Positions 25,098 through 35,502 are shown, counted from the first letter of the stretch. The stretch: DNA of 64,000 nucleotides from JAWPMT01 sp965215825 (GCA_965215825.1 CBDCEM010000001.1:239984-303983); one strand, 5' to 3'. Made by a program: numbers and translations. Notes: generated from the letters alone by a model not told the origin.

Positions 25098-26723
25098 CTA
25101 ATCCAACACTATTTCAAAAGGAAATCCCGGGAATTGAGTGGCAGCTGTGTTAGTCACATCCACGTCCCTTGGCCAACATTCAAATACTACTTTTTGCCGA
25201 TTTTTTCGGAACCTAATCAAACCATATCCAGCGCCGTTCGATGGATTGTCAGGGTTGATGTAGGCATGCATAGTAATCTTATTATTGAATCCATCCAAAT
25301 ATCTTCCAGTCCACGGCAATAAATCGTTGGAATTTTCCCCGGGCATTTCGTCTTCCGGCCACCACCATCTACTATAATAGTTGTTCACAATGGCAGGTAC
25401 GACAAAAGCCCATGGGCCATCATCATATTCCTCAATGCCATGCTGGACCACCGTCGACAAATGCTGATCTCCGGCAATATGAATGGCATTGGCCTGTTTA
25501 ATTAATGCAAGGGCTTTGTTTCTTCCTTTTTGTGGCCAACCATTCGAATCCAAGTCTGCATGCAGGCGGTTACTTTTATCGCCATGGATGTGCGCGCCTC
25601 CACAAAATCCGGTTTGTGACAAGACCACCTTCATTGCGTCCGTATTTTGTTGGCTCCAATTGTCCAGAAAGTTCAACTGTCTCTCACCTAGTAGCACCAG
25701 TCCGTCAAGATCTACACTTGCCGGATCATAATTGGGATCTCGGATGTGATCCGGTCTGGGTCCGATTTGAGGGATTTTTCCTTTTGGCCCGGATTTGAAT
25801 TTTCTATCTTCAATAATGGCAAAATCAACGCCACCTAATATCAGATTCGTGTAATAAACACCTATCCCCTGATTGATGAGTGTTGGATCGTATGGATCAG
25901 GTAAATGTGCAGTTTGACACCTCTCAACCATTTTCACATACTCCGCATGGTAGAAGTATCCTCCATCGTTACCAGCACTGGTGGATGCCTTCTTTCCATA
26001 TTCTCCCCACAAGTTCCCCTGACCAATATCATGATCATCAGGAATGGTGATACAAGGGCGATTTCTGAATACCTCCCGAAACTGCATTCCAAATTTTAAC
26101 CACGCCGCCGTATGCTCTGAATGATCGTAAGATTGATCCCCGGCGAAAAATACCATATCCGGGTTTTGATGGTTGATGTTCCTTACATAATTTGCTCTGT
26201 CTCCCCTATCCTTATTGCTATTGCAGGAAAGCGCGGCAAGGAGAATCTCCTCTTTCTCTTTTGGGTCTCTTCTAATCAACCCTTCGTAAACGGCACTTTC
26301 TCCATGCAGGAGTCGATAACCCGTATTTTGATCACTATCCCAGTTTTCTATTCGAAAGGTAGCAGACCATCCAAGGTCATTGACTTCTTGTTTCTCTATT
26401 TCCCGCCATTCATTGTCCTTTTTGATTTCGAGACGAACTTCTCGAGTCTCATTAGGATATAGGGGGAAAAGTTGGGCCGTTAGCTTCAGTGTGTTGTTAT
26501 GCACCGTATAGATTCCGAAGGCAATGACATCTTTCCTTTCTACTTTGACATCAATAATCGGATTCGGCGCTCTGTTCCACCAATCATTCGTCGCAAGGGT
26601 ATCTATTCCTTCGAAGGCAGCAATAACCGGAGGAACCATCTCTGAGACATCTTTGCCAGAGTTGTCCTTACAGCTAAAACCAATGGCAATGACTAAGATG
26701 GAAAGGTATTTCAAACGCTTCAT
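25098..26723 (-). CDS. PhoD-like alkaline phosphatase family lipoprotein
   Basis: About 541 residues from the ATG at 26723. The N-terminus KRLKYLSILVIAIGFSCKD is a lipoprotein signal with the lipobox Cys in GFSC. Metal-binding metallophosphoesterase motifs are visible: VFFAGDQSYDHSEH, CITIPDDHDIGQGNLWGEYG (PDDHD) and ANAIHIAGDQHLST (GDQH). These match the PhoD-type phosphodiesterase/phosphatase fold. The substrate may be phosphoesters outside the cell. The longer in-frame start at 26819 would add a hydrophilic extension and is less likely given the lipoprotein signal. Confidence 0.85.
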   Translation of the reverse strand: MKRLKYLSILVIAIGFSCKDNSGKDVSEMVPPVIAAFEGIDTLATNDWWNRAPNPIIDVKVERKDVIAFGIYTVHNNTLKLTAQLFPLYPNETREVRLEIKKDNEWREIEKQEVNDLGWSATFRIENWDSDQNTGYRLLHGESAVYEGLIRRDPKEKEEILLAALSCNSNKDRGDRANYVRNINHQNPDMVFFAGDQSYDHSEHTAAWLKFGMQFREVFRNRPCITIPDDHDIGQGNLWGEYGKKASTSAGNDGGYFYHAEYVKMVERCQTAHLPDPYDPTLINQGIGVYYTNLILGGVDFAIIEDRKFKSGPKGKIPQIGPRPDHIRDPNYDPASVDLDGLVLLGERQLNFLDNWSQQNTDAMKVVLSQTGFCGGAHIHGDKSNRLHADLDSNGWPQKGRNKALALIKQANAIHIAGDQHLSTVVQHGIEEYDDGPWAFVVPAIVNNYYSRWWWPEDEMPGENSNDLLPWTGRYLDGFNNKITMHAYINPDNPSNGAGYGLIRFRKNRQKVVFECWPRDVDVTNTAATQFPGFPFEIVLD

Positions 26724-27266
26724 CCATCGTTTAACTGAACCAATTGCTAGATACGGCATGCTACTAAAATATCGGATTTGCCTGTCAGTTCCAAATGGTT
26801 TGGTAGCACAGCCAGGCATTCCCTGGTAGAGGTACGGAAACTTTAACCGGCGCTAAATCCCGACTAAAGAACGAATATGAGGGTTCTGAGAATGAGGGAC
26901 TTCTAACGGTGCCCAGGGCGGCATCTTGTTCAAAAATACCTCTCATCAACTCTCGAAGATGATTTTTTATCTCTTAAGCTCTCTTGTCGCGATCCATGAA
27001 AATCCTCATTTAACTGCTATTTTCTCTATTCAAATCTTGCAATTTCTTTGTTGTTGCATATTAAAACATTTCCTTTCGTGACGTTTTCTAAGGTTAATTA
27101 CCTCATCATCAAAACTGTGATACTTAGAAATCCTATTTTTTGTTTTCCTATACAGAAACTGCCATTTGTTATTTCGACACGGACTATCAATCTCTGACCT
27201 CATCGCCATTCATTTTTTGAGAAGAAGCCTGCCTGGATCAAACCCTTCGATTGACAGCAACGCGGC
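26724..27266. other. Non-coding gap between PhoD-like gene and the large operon
   Basis: These 543 bp hold no supported gene on either strand. They lie upstream of the PhoD-like gene and downstream of the three-gene operon, both on the minus strand, so the PhoD-like promoter should be here. Confidence 0.35.
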
Positions 27267-30200
27267 TCATCCAAAAAGTGATTTGAAAAATTTACTAGAG
27301 CCCTCAAACACAGACTTTAACTCTTTTTCAACGTTACGAACCCCCGCGTATTCCAGGTATCCTTTCACAGTAGAGGCACTTTTGCCCTTATCCTTAAAGT
27401 AATCCGCTACGCTTGAGCCAGAGTAGTATTTGTACAAGGCCTTGGCGACATATTTATTGGAATAGCTACCCAGAGCATTGCCCAGCGTGTTCTTTCCACT
27501 AATTCCCGCATCCCTGAGGATTTTTATGGTAGAGGTAGCCTTGTAGCCCTTACTTTTAAAGTAATCAGCAACTGATTTCTTCGTATAATACTTGTCGAGG
27601 GCCTTGGCCACATCTTTGTTAGTGAAACCAGAAAGTGCGTCACCAAGAGTTGTCTTTCCGCTGATCCCCGCATCCCGTAAAATAGAGATAGTAGAAGAAG
27701 CACTACGGCCAGCATCTTTGAAATAATTTGCGACGGACTTGTTACTATAATATTTGTCCAGAGCCTTGGCAATATCTTTATTTGAATAATCGCTAAGTGC
27801 ATCCCCCAAAGTATTTACTCCCGAAATCCCTGAAGACTTTAGGTAACTTATGGTGGTCGTTGCTGAATAGTTTTTCTTTTTGAAAAAGTTGGCAACGCTT
27901 TTTCTAGAAAACAGGTGATCCAGCGCACCTGCAATCTGACTATTGGGATAGGCTGATAGGGCATTTCCAAGTCCGTCGACGCTGCGAATACCCGCAGATT
28001 TGAGGTAGCTGATCGATGTTGTTGCGCTGCACCCTCTCGCCTTCAGCAAACCGGAAACGGTTTGTGCCGAAAAATGTCCATACAAAGCCTTCGTCACGTC
28101 CTCATTTGGATAGTTCCATAATGAAGTTTTAAGAGTGGTGTCACTAAAGCCCTGGTTTTTTAAAGCGTTGAAGGTATGTCCCACTCCATAACCTGCATTT
28201 CTGAAGACCCCTGATATTCTCGAAGCACTTTGTCTGTATCCATTTTTTAACGTTCCAGCAAGCTGAGAAGTATTGAATTTTCCTGCATTTTTTAAGGTAT
28301 TAAAGGTGTATTCAATCCCTTCTTCGGCAAAACTATACGCCTGATCTTCAAGCACCTGGGCCAATTTTTCTGGTTCCTTGTACAAATCCTTGATGTGCGC
28401 AACCACGGCGCCCAATATTTTTTCTCCAATCACACTTTTTAAGGCATTGAGATCCCTCGGCATGGTCGTTAAAGTAAGTTTGATCAAGAATGACTTTCTC
28501 AATGTGCGGAACCGGACCTGAATTTCCCAGGTGAACTTACTTTTACTTACTTCAATCTCAGAACTCAGTTTTACACTGATTTTTAGACGCTGATCATCAA
28601 ATACTTTTACACCTCCATTATAAACATTTCCTGAATTGAACCGATAGTCATAACTCATTGACGGACTACCACTGACCTTATCCTTATTTAAACTAAATGT
28701 CACCTCGGCACCTAGAAGGCTTCCTGAGATCGTTACAATTTCAGGGATGATATTCACTTCACCATCAACAACTGTTATCCCTTTGAAATTCAGCGTTGTA
28801 TCTCCGTTTAAACTCATTCCACCGGTCGAAACAGTTCCTGAAATTTCAGATGTCGCATCAACCAGGTCATTTCCAGGGAAGAAATCGATCACCCCTGAAA
28901 TGCAAATTTCATTCTCTTTTAATCGAATTTGTCCCGACATAATTTGCTCCTCTTCCACGCTTAAGTTCAGGCTTCCTGAAAGAGAAAAATCCCAATCCGA
29001 TGTACCCTGAAATCCTATCTCGCCCGCGCACGTTGCTTTTAGAAAACCGGCTAAAGTAGCCTGCCAATGAAAGCCCATGAATACCCCATTTTCATCGAAG
29101 CCAAAAACAAACATACTCGCGACATCCATTGTTTGAGCCAGCTTAAACTCTCCCTTCATCAACAAAAAGACGCCTTTTCGATAGCGTCCCTTTTTGGGCA
29201 ATTTTTCGAACACACCCTCCACTTGATCTGCCTTTAGATCAAGATAGACATATGACTTTTCGGTAAATTCATCGTAAGTAGTCAGCAACCAATCAAGTGA
29301 GATGTCTGATATTTTAAAGAAGTCTATATTGTGATTACCATGCCGGTGTTTTACAGACACTGCCTTCACCCATTCATCTGAGCGGTTTGTCTTAAGGAAA
29401 TTTACGGCGTGAGCTATATAGAACCATGTGCTGATCTTTTCAATCAATTTGTCTTCGCCAATTAAGCCACCTCCCATGTACTCCGGAAAACGCAAATAAT
29501 TGGCTCCAATGGTCCAGTCAACCTCCAGTCCATCTGGGGCTTGCCCGGGACTCAACAAGGCATCCTTATCATGCACAAAATCAGCCATTTGTAATACAAA
29601 TCTGGCCAGTTCAAGCGTTGTGGGTGTAGGTTTAGGTAGCTTGAATTCACTATGCACTTCAAGGCCTTCTGCTCCGAGACGTCCCAGATATAACCGGTCA
29701 TAGAAAATCGGAACGGGCGTCCCCCCGACAAAGGGCATTACCGCAAGTATGTCACGGAGTTCGAGTGTTGCAAATAAATCAACAGGTGACGGAAGCATAG
29801 CACCCTGCTGGTCGGAGAACGCCATGGATGCCCCTATTTCCAACAGGTTAAACTGGTCCATGGTCCCGTCTATTTCAATCGTAGAAATCTTCGCCGAAGG
29901 TATTTTCCCAATGGCAAGTTTCCTGAGCTCAACACCGTATAGTGCGGGCCCTATCCCGATTCCAGGAAAAATGGTCCGTAATGGCGGATCATCCGGGCCA
30001 ACTTCAAACATTCCCTCCATTCCACCGGAGTTGTCCATTGAAAAATCGTAGTACAGACGCTTCGGTGGCTTTATGGTGAGATATTTTTGCAGTCGGTGTG
30101 GCCACGCATCCTTGCGACTGTTCAAAAGCTCAAGGCCCTCGCTAATACCATCTGGCCAGGCGCCTAAGGAGGTTCCGAAAGCCTTACCACTGAGATTTCC

Positions 30201-31469
30201 ACCTTCATCTAACAATTCAACATCTCTGAATTCCAGGTTTTCAGGAAAACCATCCATTATGAATTGGGGCAACCAGCTCCCAAAAAGTTGTTTCGCAGAT
30301 GATAAAGATAAGCTCAGGGGTCGAATGATTTCGAAAGCTCCTGAAGCCTTCATCACATGAGATCCTGGCTTAATTGAAAACGTTGGGGTCATCAGATGGA
30401 CCTCCCCCCAGTCATTCATATCAATGATCCACCATAACTTGTCATTTCGAATGAAAGTCGAGATCATGGTTAGAGGTGACGACTTCAACTGAGCTGTCAA
30501 CCCATTTTCGTTGATTGACATCCGTGTTTTCACCATGGTCTCATCCGGTCTGGTGGGGTCATAGGTTACGAATATGGGTTCATCAATCAGCAGGCCCAGC
30601 ATACCAGGCAGCTTATTCAATTTGTCAGGCAATCCAAATTTCGCATCCACAAAAACACGGGACTTGGTGCCCATCTCGAAGGTTAAATTATCCAAATGAA
30701 CAATCAACTCACCTGGATCAAAATCAGGCATTCCGAGCATAGGTAGCGCTGGTAACTTAAAAGACTTGTTCAACGACCATTTCGGCACGGCCATTCGAAT
30801 GGACTGTTCGCTTACATCGAAAATGATGAGATCTATAGTTTCCATCGCAGCAGCTAAAAAATCGGGTCCACCCCTGAATCCCATATTTCCTATGCCTGTC
30901 AGCCGGGTACCCTCCTCTTCTGAATAAAATGAAAGGCGTTGTAATACCGGGGCTAACTCAAATTGGCGACCTGGAAATGGGCACAGAAATTCCAAGTCTC
31001 CTAATGCGCCACCCCCAGGTTTGGTAATGAATTCCACAGGTGGTTTATTCACATTACCCAGATTAAGTTGCAACCAGCCATAAAGTTTCACAAAACCAGC
31101 AAGGCGGATTTCTCCTTCAAACTCAAGTAAGTAATTGTATTGCTGATCGCCTTCTTTGCGACAAGCGAAATAAACCTGTTCGAAAGACATCTTAGCCAGC
31201 GAACCAAGGTGAATGCCCTCTTCGTCTATTTCAATGACTTGTAACAATTGGCGCGTTGGCTCTGGCAAGAACTTTTCTATCGCATTGATCAACTGCAGAC
31301 CACCAAGCACTTCCAGCAACTCCTCGACATTCGAAGCCAGGCGAGCAGCTTCCAAACTACAGGAAAGCTCATAATCCTGATCCCCCTTCCATTCAGCGCC
31401 TAAATTGATCTTTAAGCTACCTATGGTAATATCAAGTGACCTAGACGCCAGAAAATCCGAGAATATCAT
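27267..31469 (-). CDS. 1400-residue beta-rich protein with C-terminal 54-residue helical repeats
   Basis: I do not recognise this protein with confidence. Residues 1 to about 1050 are predominantly beta, rich in short alternating hydrophobic/polar strands (FEGEIRLAGFVKLYGWLQ; TPVPIFYDRLYLGRLGAEG), with no signal peptide and no membrane segment. DUF6603 is a family to test. The tail from about residue 1083 changes completely to helical repeats. Four complete 54-residue units and a shortened fifth (SVADYF..., ATSTI..LRDAGIS, NALxxYSNKxVAKALxKYY) occupy residues 1137-1400. It is the last gene of a three-gene operon whose other members are also unrecognised. Confidence 0.6.
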   Translation of the reverse strand: MIFSDFLASRSLDITIGSLKINLGAEWKGDQDYELSCSLEAARLASNVEELLEVLGGLQLINAIEKFLPEPTRQLLQVIEIDEEGIHLGSLAKMSFEQVYFACRKEGDQQYNYLLEFEGEIRLAGFVKLYGWLQLNLGNVNKPPVEFITKPGGGALGDLEFLCPFPGRQFELAPVLQRLSFYSEEEGTRLTGIGNMGFRGGPDFLAAAMETIDLIIFDVSEQSIRMAVPKWSLNKSFKLPALPMLGMPDFDPGELIVHLDNLTFEMGTKSRVFVDAKFGLPDKLNKLPGMLGLLIDEPIFVTYDPTRPDETMVKTRMSINENGLTAQLKSSPLTMISTFIRNDKLWWIIDMNDWGEVHLMTPTFSIKPGSHVMKASGAFEIIRPLSLSLSSAKQLFGSWLPQFIMDGFPENLEFRDVELLDEGGNLSGKAFGTSLGAWPDGISEGLELLNSRKDAWPHRLQKYLTIKPPKRLYYDFSMDNSGGMEGMFEVGPDDPPLRTIFPGIGIGPALYGVELRKLAIGKIPSAKISTIEIDGTMDQFNLLEIGASMAFSDQQGAMLPSPVDLFATLELRDILAVMPFVGGTPVPIFYDRLYLGRLGAEGLEVHSEFKLPKPTPTTLELARFVLQMADFVHDKDALLSPGQAPDGLEVDWTIGANYLRFPEYMGGGLIGEDKLIEKISTWFYIAHAVNFLKTNRSDEWVKAVSVKHRHGNHNIDFFKISDISLDWLLTTYDEFTEKSYVYLDLKADQVEGVFEKLPKKGRYRKGVFLLMKGEFKLAQTMDVASMFVFGFDENGVFMGFHWQATLAGFLKATCAGEIGFQGTSDWDFSLSGSLNLSVEEEQIMSGQIRLKENEICISGVIDFFPGNDLVDATSEISGTVSTGGMSLNGDTTLNFKGITVVDGEVNIIPEIVTISGSLLGAEVTFSLNKDKVSGSPSMSYDYRFNSGNVYNGGVKVFDDQRLKISVKLSSEIEVSKSKFTWEIQVRFRTLRKSFLIKLTLTTMPRDLNALKSVIGEKILGAVVAHIKDLYKEPEKLAQVLEDQAYSFAEEGIEYTFNTLKNAGKFNTSQLAGTLKNGYRQSASRISGVFRNAGYGVGHTFNALKNQGFSDTTLKTSLWNYPNEDVTKALYGHFSAQTVSGLLKARGCSATTSISYLKSAGIRSVDGLGNALSAYPNSQIAGALDHLFSRKSVANFFKKKNYSATTTISYLKSSGISGVNTLGDALSDYSNKDIAKALDKYYSNKSVANYFKDAGRSASSTISILRDAGISGKTTLGDALSGFTNKDVAKALDKYYTKKSVADYFKSKGYKATSTIKILRDAGISGKNTLGNALGSYSNKYVAKALYKYYSGSSVADYFKDKGKSASTVKGYLEYAGVRNVEKELKSVFEGSSKFFKSLFG
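27270..28061 (-). repeat. Tandem 162-bp coding repeat (54 residues per unit, about 4.9 copies)
   Basis: Units start at residues 1137, 1191, 1245, 1299 and 1353 of the large protein. Each is 162 bp and in frame. The common words GCATCCC-type and AATACCTCCG-like blocks recur at exact 162-bp spacing (for example at 27508 and 27670). Unit similarity is highest in the middle copies, which suggests recent duplication. Degenerate copies extend upstream to about 28,280. Confidence 0.9.
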
Positions 31470-31516
31470 TTTGAATAAATTTTAGGTCATGGGATGTAGA
31501 AACATCTTATGCAATC

Positions 31517-32749
31517 CTATTGAATTGCATTCTTCGCCTTCTCAGTCTCAAGTTCCAATTCTGCCAGATCAACCTCTGAATTGATCGTCATATTGGTCAA
31601 AACCTCCGCTTTAACAGGATTTGGAGCAGGGTCACCTGCTTCATATGTGTAGTGCTTATATACACCCTCCAACACGAGGTTCGCCAAAGTCGATCCCAGG
31701 CGCCAGGAGAATGTCCATTGTTCATTTGCTACCCGGATTTTATGCGCGTCTACTTCCAGAGACTCCAGCGATGGTTCATCCTTACCTTCAACATGCTTAC
31801 TTAATTCATCGATCTTCCGAAGCTTTTTCCGAATGGCTTTTTGTTTGTCATCAATCTGTTCCTTCAGATCAGCTATGACGTCTTTTTTCGGGTCAAGCAG
31901 TTGCACCCTTTCATTGAGTAGAATCATGTTGTTGACGAATGTTTGACAAGCATAGATCAAACGTTCGGAGGTAGGAGCTACAATGAAAATCTTATCAAAA
32001 TTGTCCGCCAGGAAATTTGGGTCCAGCAATACTTTTCCCAGTCCTTTTCTAACATCCGGCTTCAAAAGCTCAACCACGATGTTGTCTTGTGTCCATGAAT
32101 CTGCCTTGACAGCAATGAAGAAATCGGTCAGGGGATTTTCCAAATCACGCCAATCCGTAAACAGGCTTTCGTTGATAACTCCTGGAAAAGGTAATGTTTC
32201 TGATAAAGTAACCTTCCATTCTTTCCCATCCAGGAATTTCCAGTCTGTGACATTTTTCAATTGGATGTAGTGTAGGTCGTTTTCCGCAGCGCCTGTCTTA
32301 TTGCTGGCATAGTTGACATAGATCGGAACTAATTTCAAAGCTTCACGAGTCAATCGATCAGTCCATTGCAACGAAAGCTCCAATTCTTCAATTTCATGCT
32401 TCAACTCTTGTATTTCAGATTCAAGACTACCGATATTCTGTTTGATCGCCATTCGTTCTTGTTGGTTATCTAACAGCTTCATCTCGTGCGTAAAGCCGAT
32501 GGCCTGCAAGGGTATCTCCCCCAACAGTTCCTGCACGACATCTCTTGCAATCTCGATATTGGTCAAGGTCCTCTTTCGACTCCAGGACAATCCCTTGCCC
32601 GCTATGGCTTCGCTAAGCCCTTTTTCAAGGGAAGTCTTCAGGTCTTTGGATGCTTGAAAACTCTCGGGCGGCTCTCCACCTTGCTGGGTATTCACTTCTT
32701 TTTTCTCTGAATTTTCATGAGACACACCTGCCGAACCAGGCTGTTTCAC
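31517..32749 (-). CDS. Coiled-coil protein of unknown function
   Basis: The 410-residue protein has a low-complexity polar start (about 1-45) and a long coiled coil at about 90-130 (IGSLESEIQELKHEIEELELSL). A globular middle (VTLSETLPFPGVINESLFTD, VAPTSERLIYACQTFVNNMI) is followed by a second coiled coil (DLKEQIDDKQKAIRKKLRKI). No catalytic motif is evident. It overlaps the upstream gene by four bases (ATGA) and lies 47 bp before the 1400-residue gene, so the three are one operon and likely one complex. Confidence 0.6.
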   Translation of the reverse strand: MKQPGSAGVSHENSEKKEVNTQQGGEPPESFQASKDLKTSLEKGLSEAIAGKGLSWSRKRTLTNIEIARDVVQELLGEIPLQAIGFTHEMKLLDNQQERMAIKQNIGSLESEIQELKHEIEELELSLQWTDRLTREALKLVPIYVNYASNKTGAAENDLHYIQLKNVTDWKFLDGKEWKVTLSETLPFPGVINESLFTDWRDLENPLTDFFIAVKADSWTQDNIVVELLKPDVRKGLGKVLLDPNFLADNFDKIFIVAPTSERLIYACQTFVNNMILLNERVQLLDPKKDVIADLKEQIDDKQKAIRKKLRKIDELSKHVEGKDEPSLESLEVDAHKIRVANEQWTFSWRLGSTLANLVLEGVYKHYTYEAGDPAPNPVKAEVLTNMTINSEVDLAELELETEKAKNAIQ

Positions 32750-34749
32750 GGATTCATCCTTCTCACCTTCGTCGTTTCCCTCAAAATTCGGTTCTCATCA
32801 TCGGGGAAAAGTCTTTCTCGCGCCAGGGGCGGAATATAATGGCCAGGAATCCTTATTTGTTCAATTACGTCGATAATAAGGTGCCCCAATTCATGGAAGA
32901 TCTGTAGGGCCTTGATCACAAGGATTTTTAGTTTCTCAACCAGCTCGGGTATTTTGGAAAATACCAGATCCCTAAAGACATTGATCAGCTGACCCAGGGT
33001 CATTGCAGCTCGAGAGGTAATTTCCTTCTCTAATCTTTCCCAGTCGTCCTTAAACATGTCCAAAGGGTTATCGCCCAAAATAATAGTCCCTATTTTCTCA
33101 AAAATCATGTTCATGAAAGTGCCCTGAACCAGATGTTCTGCCAGTTCTTGTCTATCTGACGCCAGATGAGCAATCACTCCATGATCTCTATCTCCCATAA
33201 TCACGCGAAACCAATCTTTGGAAGGTTTTTCCTGTCCTGAACCAGTGGCTTCATCCTGATCAGTATCAGGGTCCTCTTCATGGCTAAATAGCCTGTGATC
33301 TTGTGAATCGTCTAATTGGGCCAGGTAATCAAGGTAGGATTGATCAACCTTTGGGCGGTCTCTAACTACTTTATCTCTAAGACTTATCTTAATGGGTTGA
33401 TCCTGTAGAAATTCACAAAGTACATTTAACTTTTCGACCTGCTCCAGCCAACTGATTTCTTTTCTTTTTCCATCCTCTTCATCGATATTCCCTTCTTGTC
33501 TGTTACGAGCAGTATGTGCGCCATTTGCCAAAAGGGCAGCAAGTACGTCTGTGAAGCTATTTAAATCGGTCCCTTCCGGCATTCGAAACAGGCCCTTAAC
33601 CAATTCTTCTGCTTTTGAACAAAAGGATTGGATATTTTTTCCATCCACTTCCACAGCGCCACACAGCCTGAGTAATCGTTGTAGTTTGTCTAAAACATCG
33701 GAGACATTCTTTGCTGGTTCGTCTAACGACACCTTAAATGAAAAATCGAATACTGCACGAAGTTCCTGAATGGCATCCTCTTGACTGATTCCCCTCAATT
33801 TAATCAGCCCCAAAAGCTCTCTCAATTGAGCAACCAAAACTGAACTTTTAAATTCCTGCAGCAGAAACAACTGTGATACTTTTTGGAAAAAGATCGCCAT
33901 GCTTTCTAGCAAATCATCTACAGCAGGTTTGCTCCAGTCAACTTTCGAAAAGTGGTCGTTTACCTCTGGCATTTCCTGCTGAATGGTTCTCAGTAATTCC
34001 GAACTTTCCTTTGACAATTCCTGGGCTTCCATACCTGCAATTCTCACTCCTGACAGTTCTTTGCCGATTTGTGGCAATTTTTGATGAGCATTGGATAACA
34101 GATGGGTAAGGCCATCTGGTCGCTGGTCATCTTCTGCGAGTAATAACTCACCAATTTTGCTGGCTCTCCGAAGGTTATTCTTCAAATCTGTCTGGGTAAG
34201 ATCGACCTTAAGCCACAATTCCAAAAGACCAAGTACCGAAGGTCGCAACGCCTCAATTTTTTCCTGTTTCAGTCGGATAATCGCCGCCGGGTCCTCAATA
34301 TCCAAACCGTCAGGGACGCTGAATGCATTGGGGATAATTTCCAATAGATAGTTGAGAGCTGAACTAAGTCTGGGTTCTGTATCTAGTAAATCCTGAAATT
34401 GGGCTTTGAATCGCCCAATTAAATGTTGCAGCCATGTACCAATCTGGGCAGGTTCAAATTGGAAGTGCGGTGGCAAAGCAATCAATTGCAGAAAATCCAC
34501 CGGATGGTGGTACCATTGCTCGGGAATCTCCAAATCAGGCCAAATAGCACTACTTAGGCTTTCATGGACCAAAGTTTGATCGAAATAATTAGTGACCAGT
34601 ATTTTCGACTGGTCCTGGTAGCCATCCAGAAGATCGTGCCCCCTCTTGAAGCAACTTTCAAATTCCTCCGACTGTCTTAATATTTCCTTCCAGGCATTTG
34701 GTAATAACTCCAGGATGGGAAAAAAATATGTGGATTCAACACCCCGCAT
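32746..34749 (-). CDS. Large helical protein of unknown function (first gene of operon)
   Basis: The 667-residue protein is almost entirely alpha-helical with no membrane segment. A charged linker (about 515-540: SHEEDPDTDQDEATGSGQEK) divides it into a large N-terminal part and a C-terminal part of about 120 residues. Near the C-terminus an amphipathic helix contains HELGH. I see no third zinc ligand, so a protease role is not supported. It is the first gene of the 27267-34749 operon. The N-terminus FFPILELLPNAWKEILRQSE resembles a docking or scaffold helix. Confidence 0.55.
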   Translation of the reverse strand: MRGVESTYFFPILELLPNAWKEILRQSEEFESCFKRGHDLLDGYQDQSKILVTNYFDQTLVHESLSSAIWPDLEIPEQWYHHPVDFLQLIALPPHFQFEPAQIGTWLQHLIGRFKAQFQDLLDTEPRLSSALNYLLEIIPNAFSVPDGLDIEDPAAIIRLKQEKIEALRPSVLGLLELWLKVDLTQTDLKNNLRRASKIGELLLAEDDQRPDGLTHLLSNAHQKLPQIGKELSGVRIAGMEAQELSKESSELLRTIQQEMPEVNDHFSKVDWSKPAVDDLLESMAIFFQKVSQLFLLQEFKSSVLVAQLRELLGLIKLRGISQEDAIQELRAVFDFSFKVSLDEPAKNVSDVLDKLQRLLRLCGAVEVDGKNIQSFCSKAEELVKGLFRMPEGTDLNSFTDVLAALLANGAHTARNRQEGNIDEEDGKRKEISWLEQVEKLNVLCEFLQDQPIKISLRDKVVRDRPKVDQSYLDYLAQLDDSQDHRLFSHEEDPDTDQDEATGSGQEKPSKDWFRVIMGDRDHGVIAHLASDRQELAEHLVQGTFMNMIFEKIGTIILGDNPLDMFKDDWERLEKEITSRAAMTLGQLINVFRDLVFSKIPELVEKLKILVIKALQIFHELGHLIIDVIEQIRIPGHYIPPLARERLFPDDENRILRETTKVRRMNP

Positions 34750-35163
34750 GAGTTTGTCTAAAACTAATCGCTAACAATTTAATCATTTATATGATTATAT
34801 CTACCCTTTACAATTATGTTCATTATTTCTAAGAGAAGTGCCAGATACTTGAGGGACAAGTAAAAAAGAGAACCTTGTCGAAAATCATATTTGGTGCTTC
34901 ACCTGTCATTTTTTCCAATAGGTTATTGAGGAATCAAAAAAGGAGGATCTAGCGTTATTTGTAATAATTGTTTTAAAATTTTACTTTTTTCAGTCTTTTC
35001 TGGTGTGATCCCAATTTTCAGAAAGGAGGTTTATGATTCATGGCTATTTTTACTAGGCAAAAGTGAAACAAATAACTATCCTTGTAAAATGACTGAACGG
35101 AAAAGGCCACTTTCGCAGGTCGATTACGCTGAAACTGGTGATCCTCAAAAAAAGTCTAAGTAA
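34750..35163. other. Divergent intergenic region
   Basis: These 414 bp lie between the large minus-strand operon and the plus-strand padR gene and should hold both promoters. The AT-rich stretch around 34780-34810 contains no gene. No clear operator repeat was found. Confidence 0.4.
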
Positions 35164-35502
35164 ATGAAAGGTACATATCTGGGAGAGTTTGAAGAGCTGG
35201 TACTGCTTACGGTGGGCATACTCAACGACAATGCTTATGGCCTGGCGATTACCGATGAACTTGAAACACGCACGAAAAGAAATGTTATGATAAGCGTGGT
35301 ACATAAATCCCTGGTACGCCTGGAACAAAAGGGATTTCTTACCTCCCGGATGGGTGGAGCATCAAAAGAAAGAGGAGGAAGAGCCAAAAAGCTATACACC
35401 CTTACCGCTATGGGGAAAAGGGCTTTGAATGACTCGAGATCGTTACGCAACAGCATGTGGCAGGATGTACCTAAAATGGTATGGGGAGGAGGAGATATAT
35501 GA
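35164..35502 (+). CDS. PadR-family transcriptional regulator
   Basis: The 112-residue protein carries the PadR winged helix. It starts LGEFEELVLLTVGILNDNAYGLAITDELETRT and continues VVHKSLVRLEQKGFLTSRMGGASKERGGRAKKLYTLTAMG, where the GGRAKKLYxLTxxG wing is the family hallmark. It overlaps the start of the ABC permease gene by four bases (ATGA), so it most likely represses or tunes that transporter. No ATP-binding subunit gene lies next to it. Confidence 0.93.
   Translation: MKGTYLGEFEELVLLTVGILNDNAYGLAITDELETRTKRNVMISVVHKSLVRLEQKGFLTSRMGGASKERGGRAKKLYTLTAMGKRALNDSRSLRNSMWQDVPKMVWGGGDI

Noticed and set aside
27270..28061. Regular 162-bp repeats as a CRISPR array
   Set aside because: The repeats are in frame, encode 54-residue protein units and have no constant short repeat with unique spacers.
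32746..34749. HELGH sequence as a zinc protease motif
   Set aside because: It lies in an amphipathic helix of a helical scaffold-like protein and no third metal ligand follows, so a protease is not supported.
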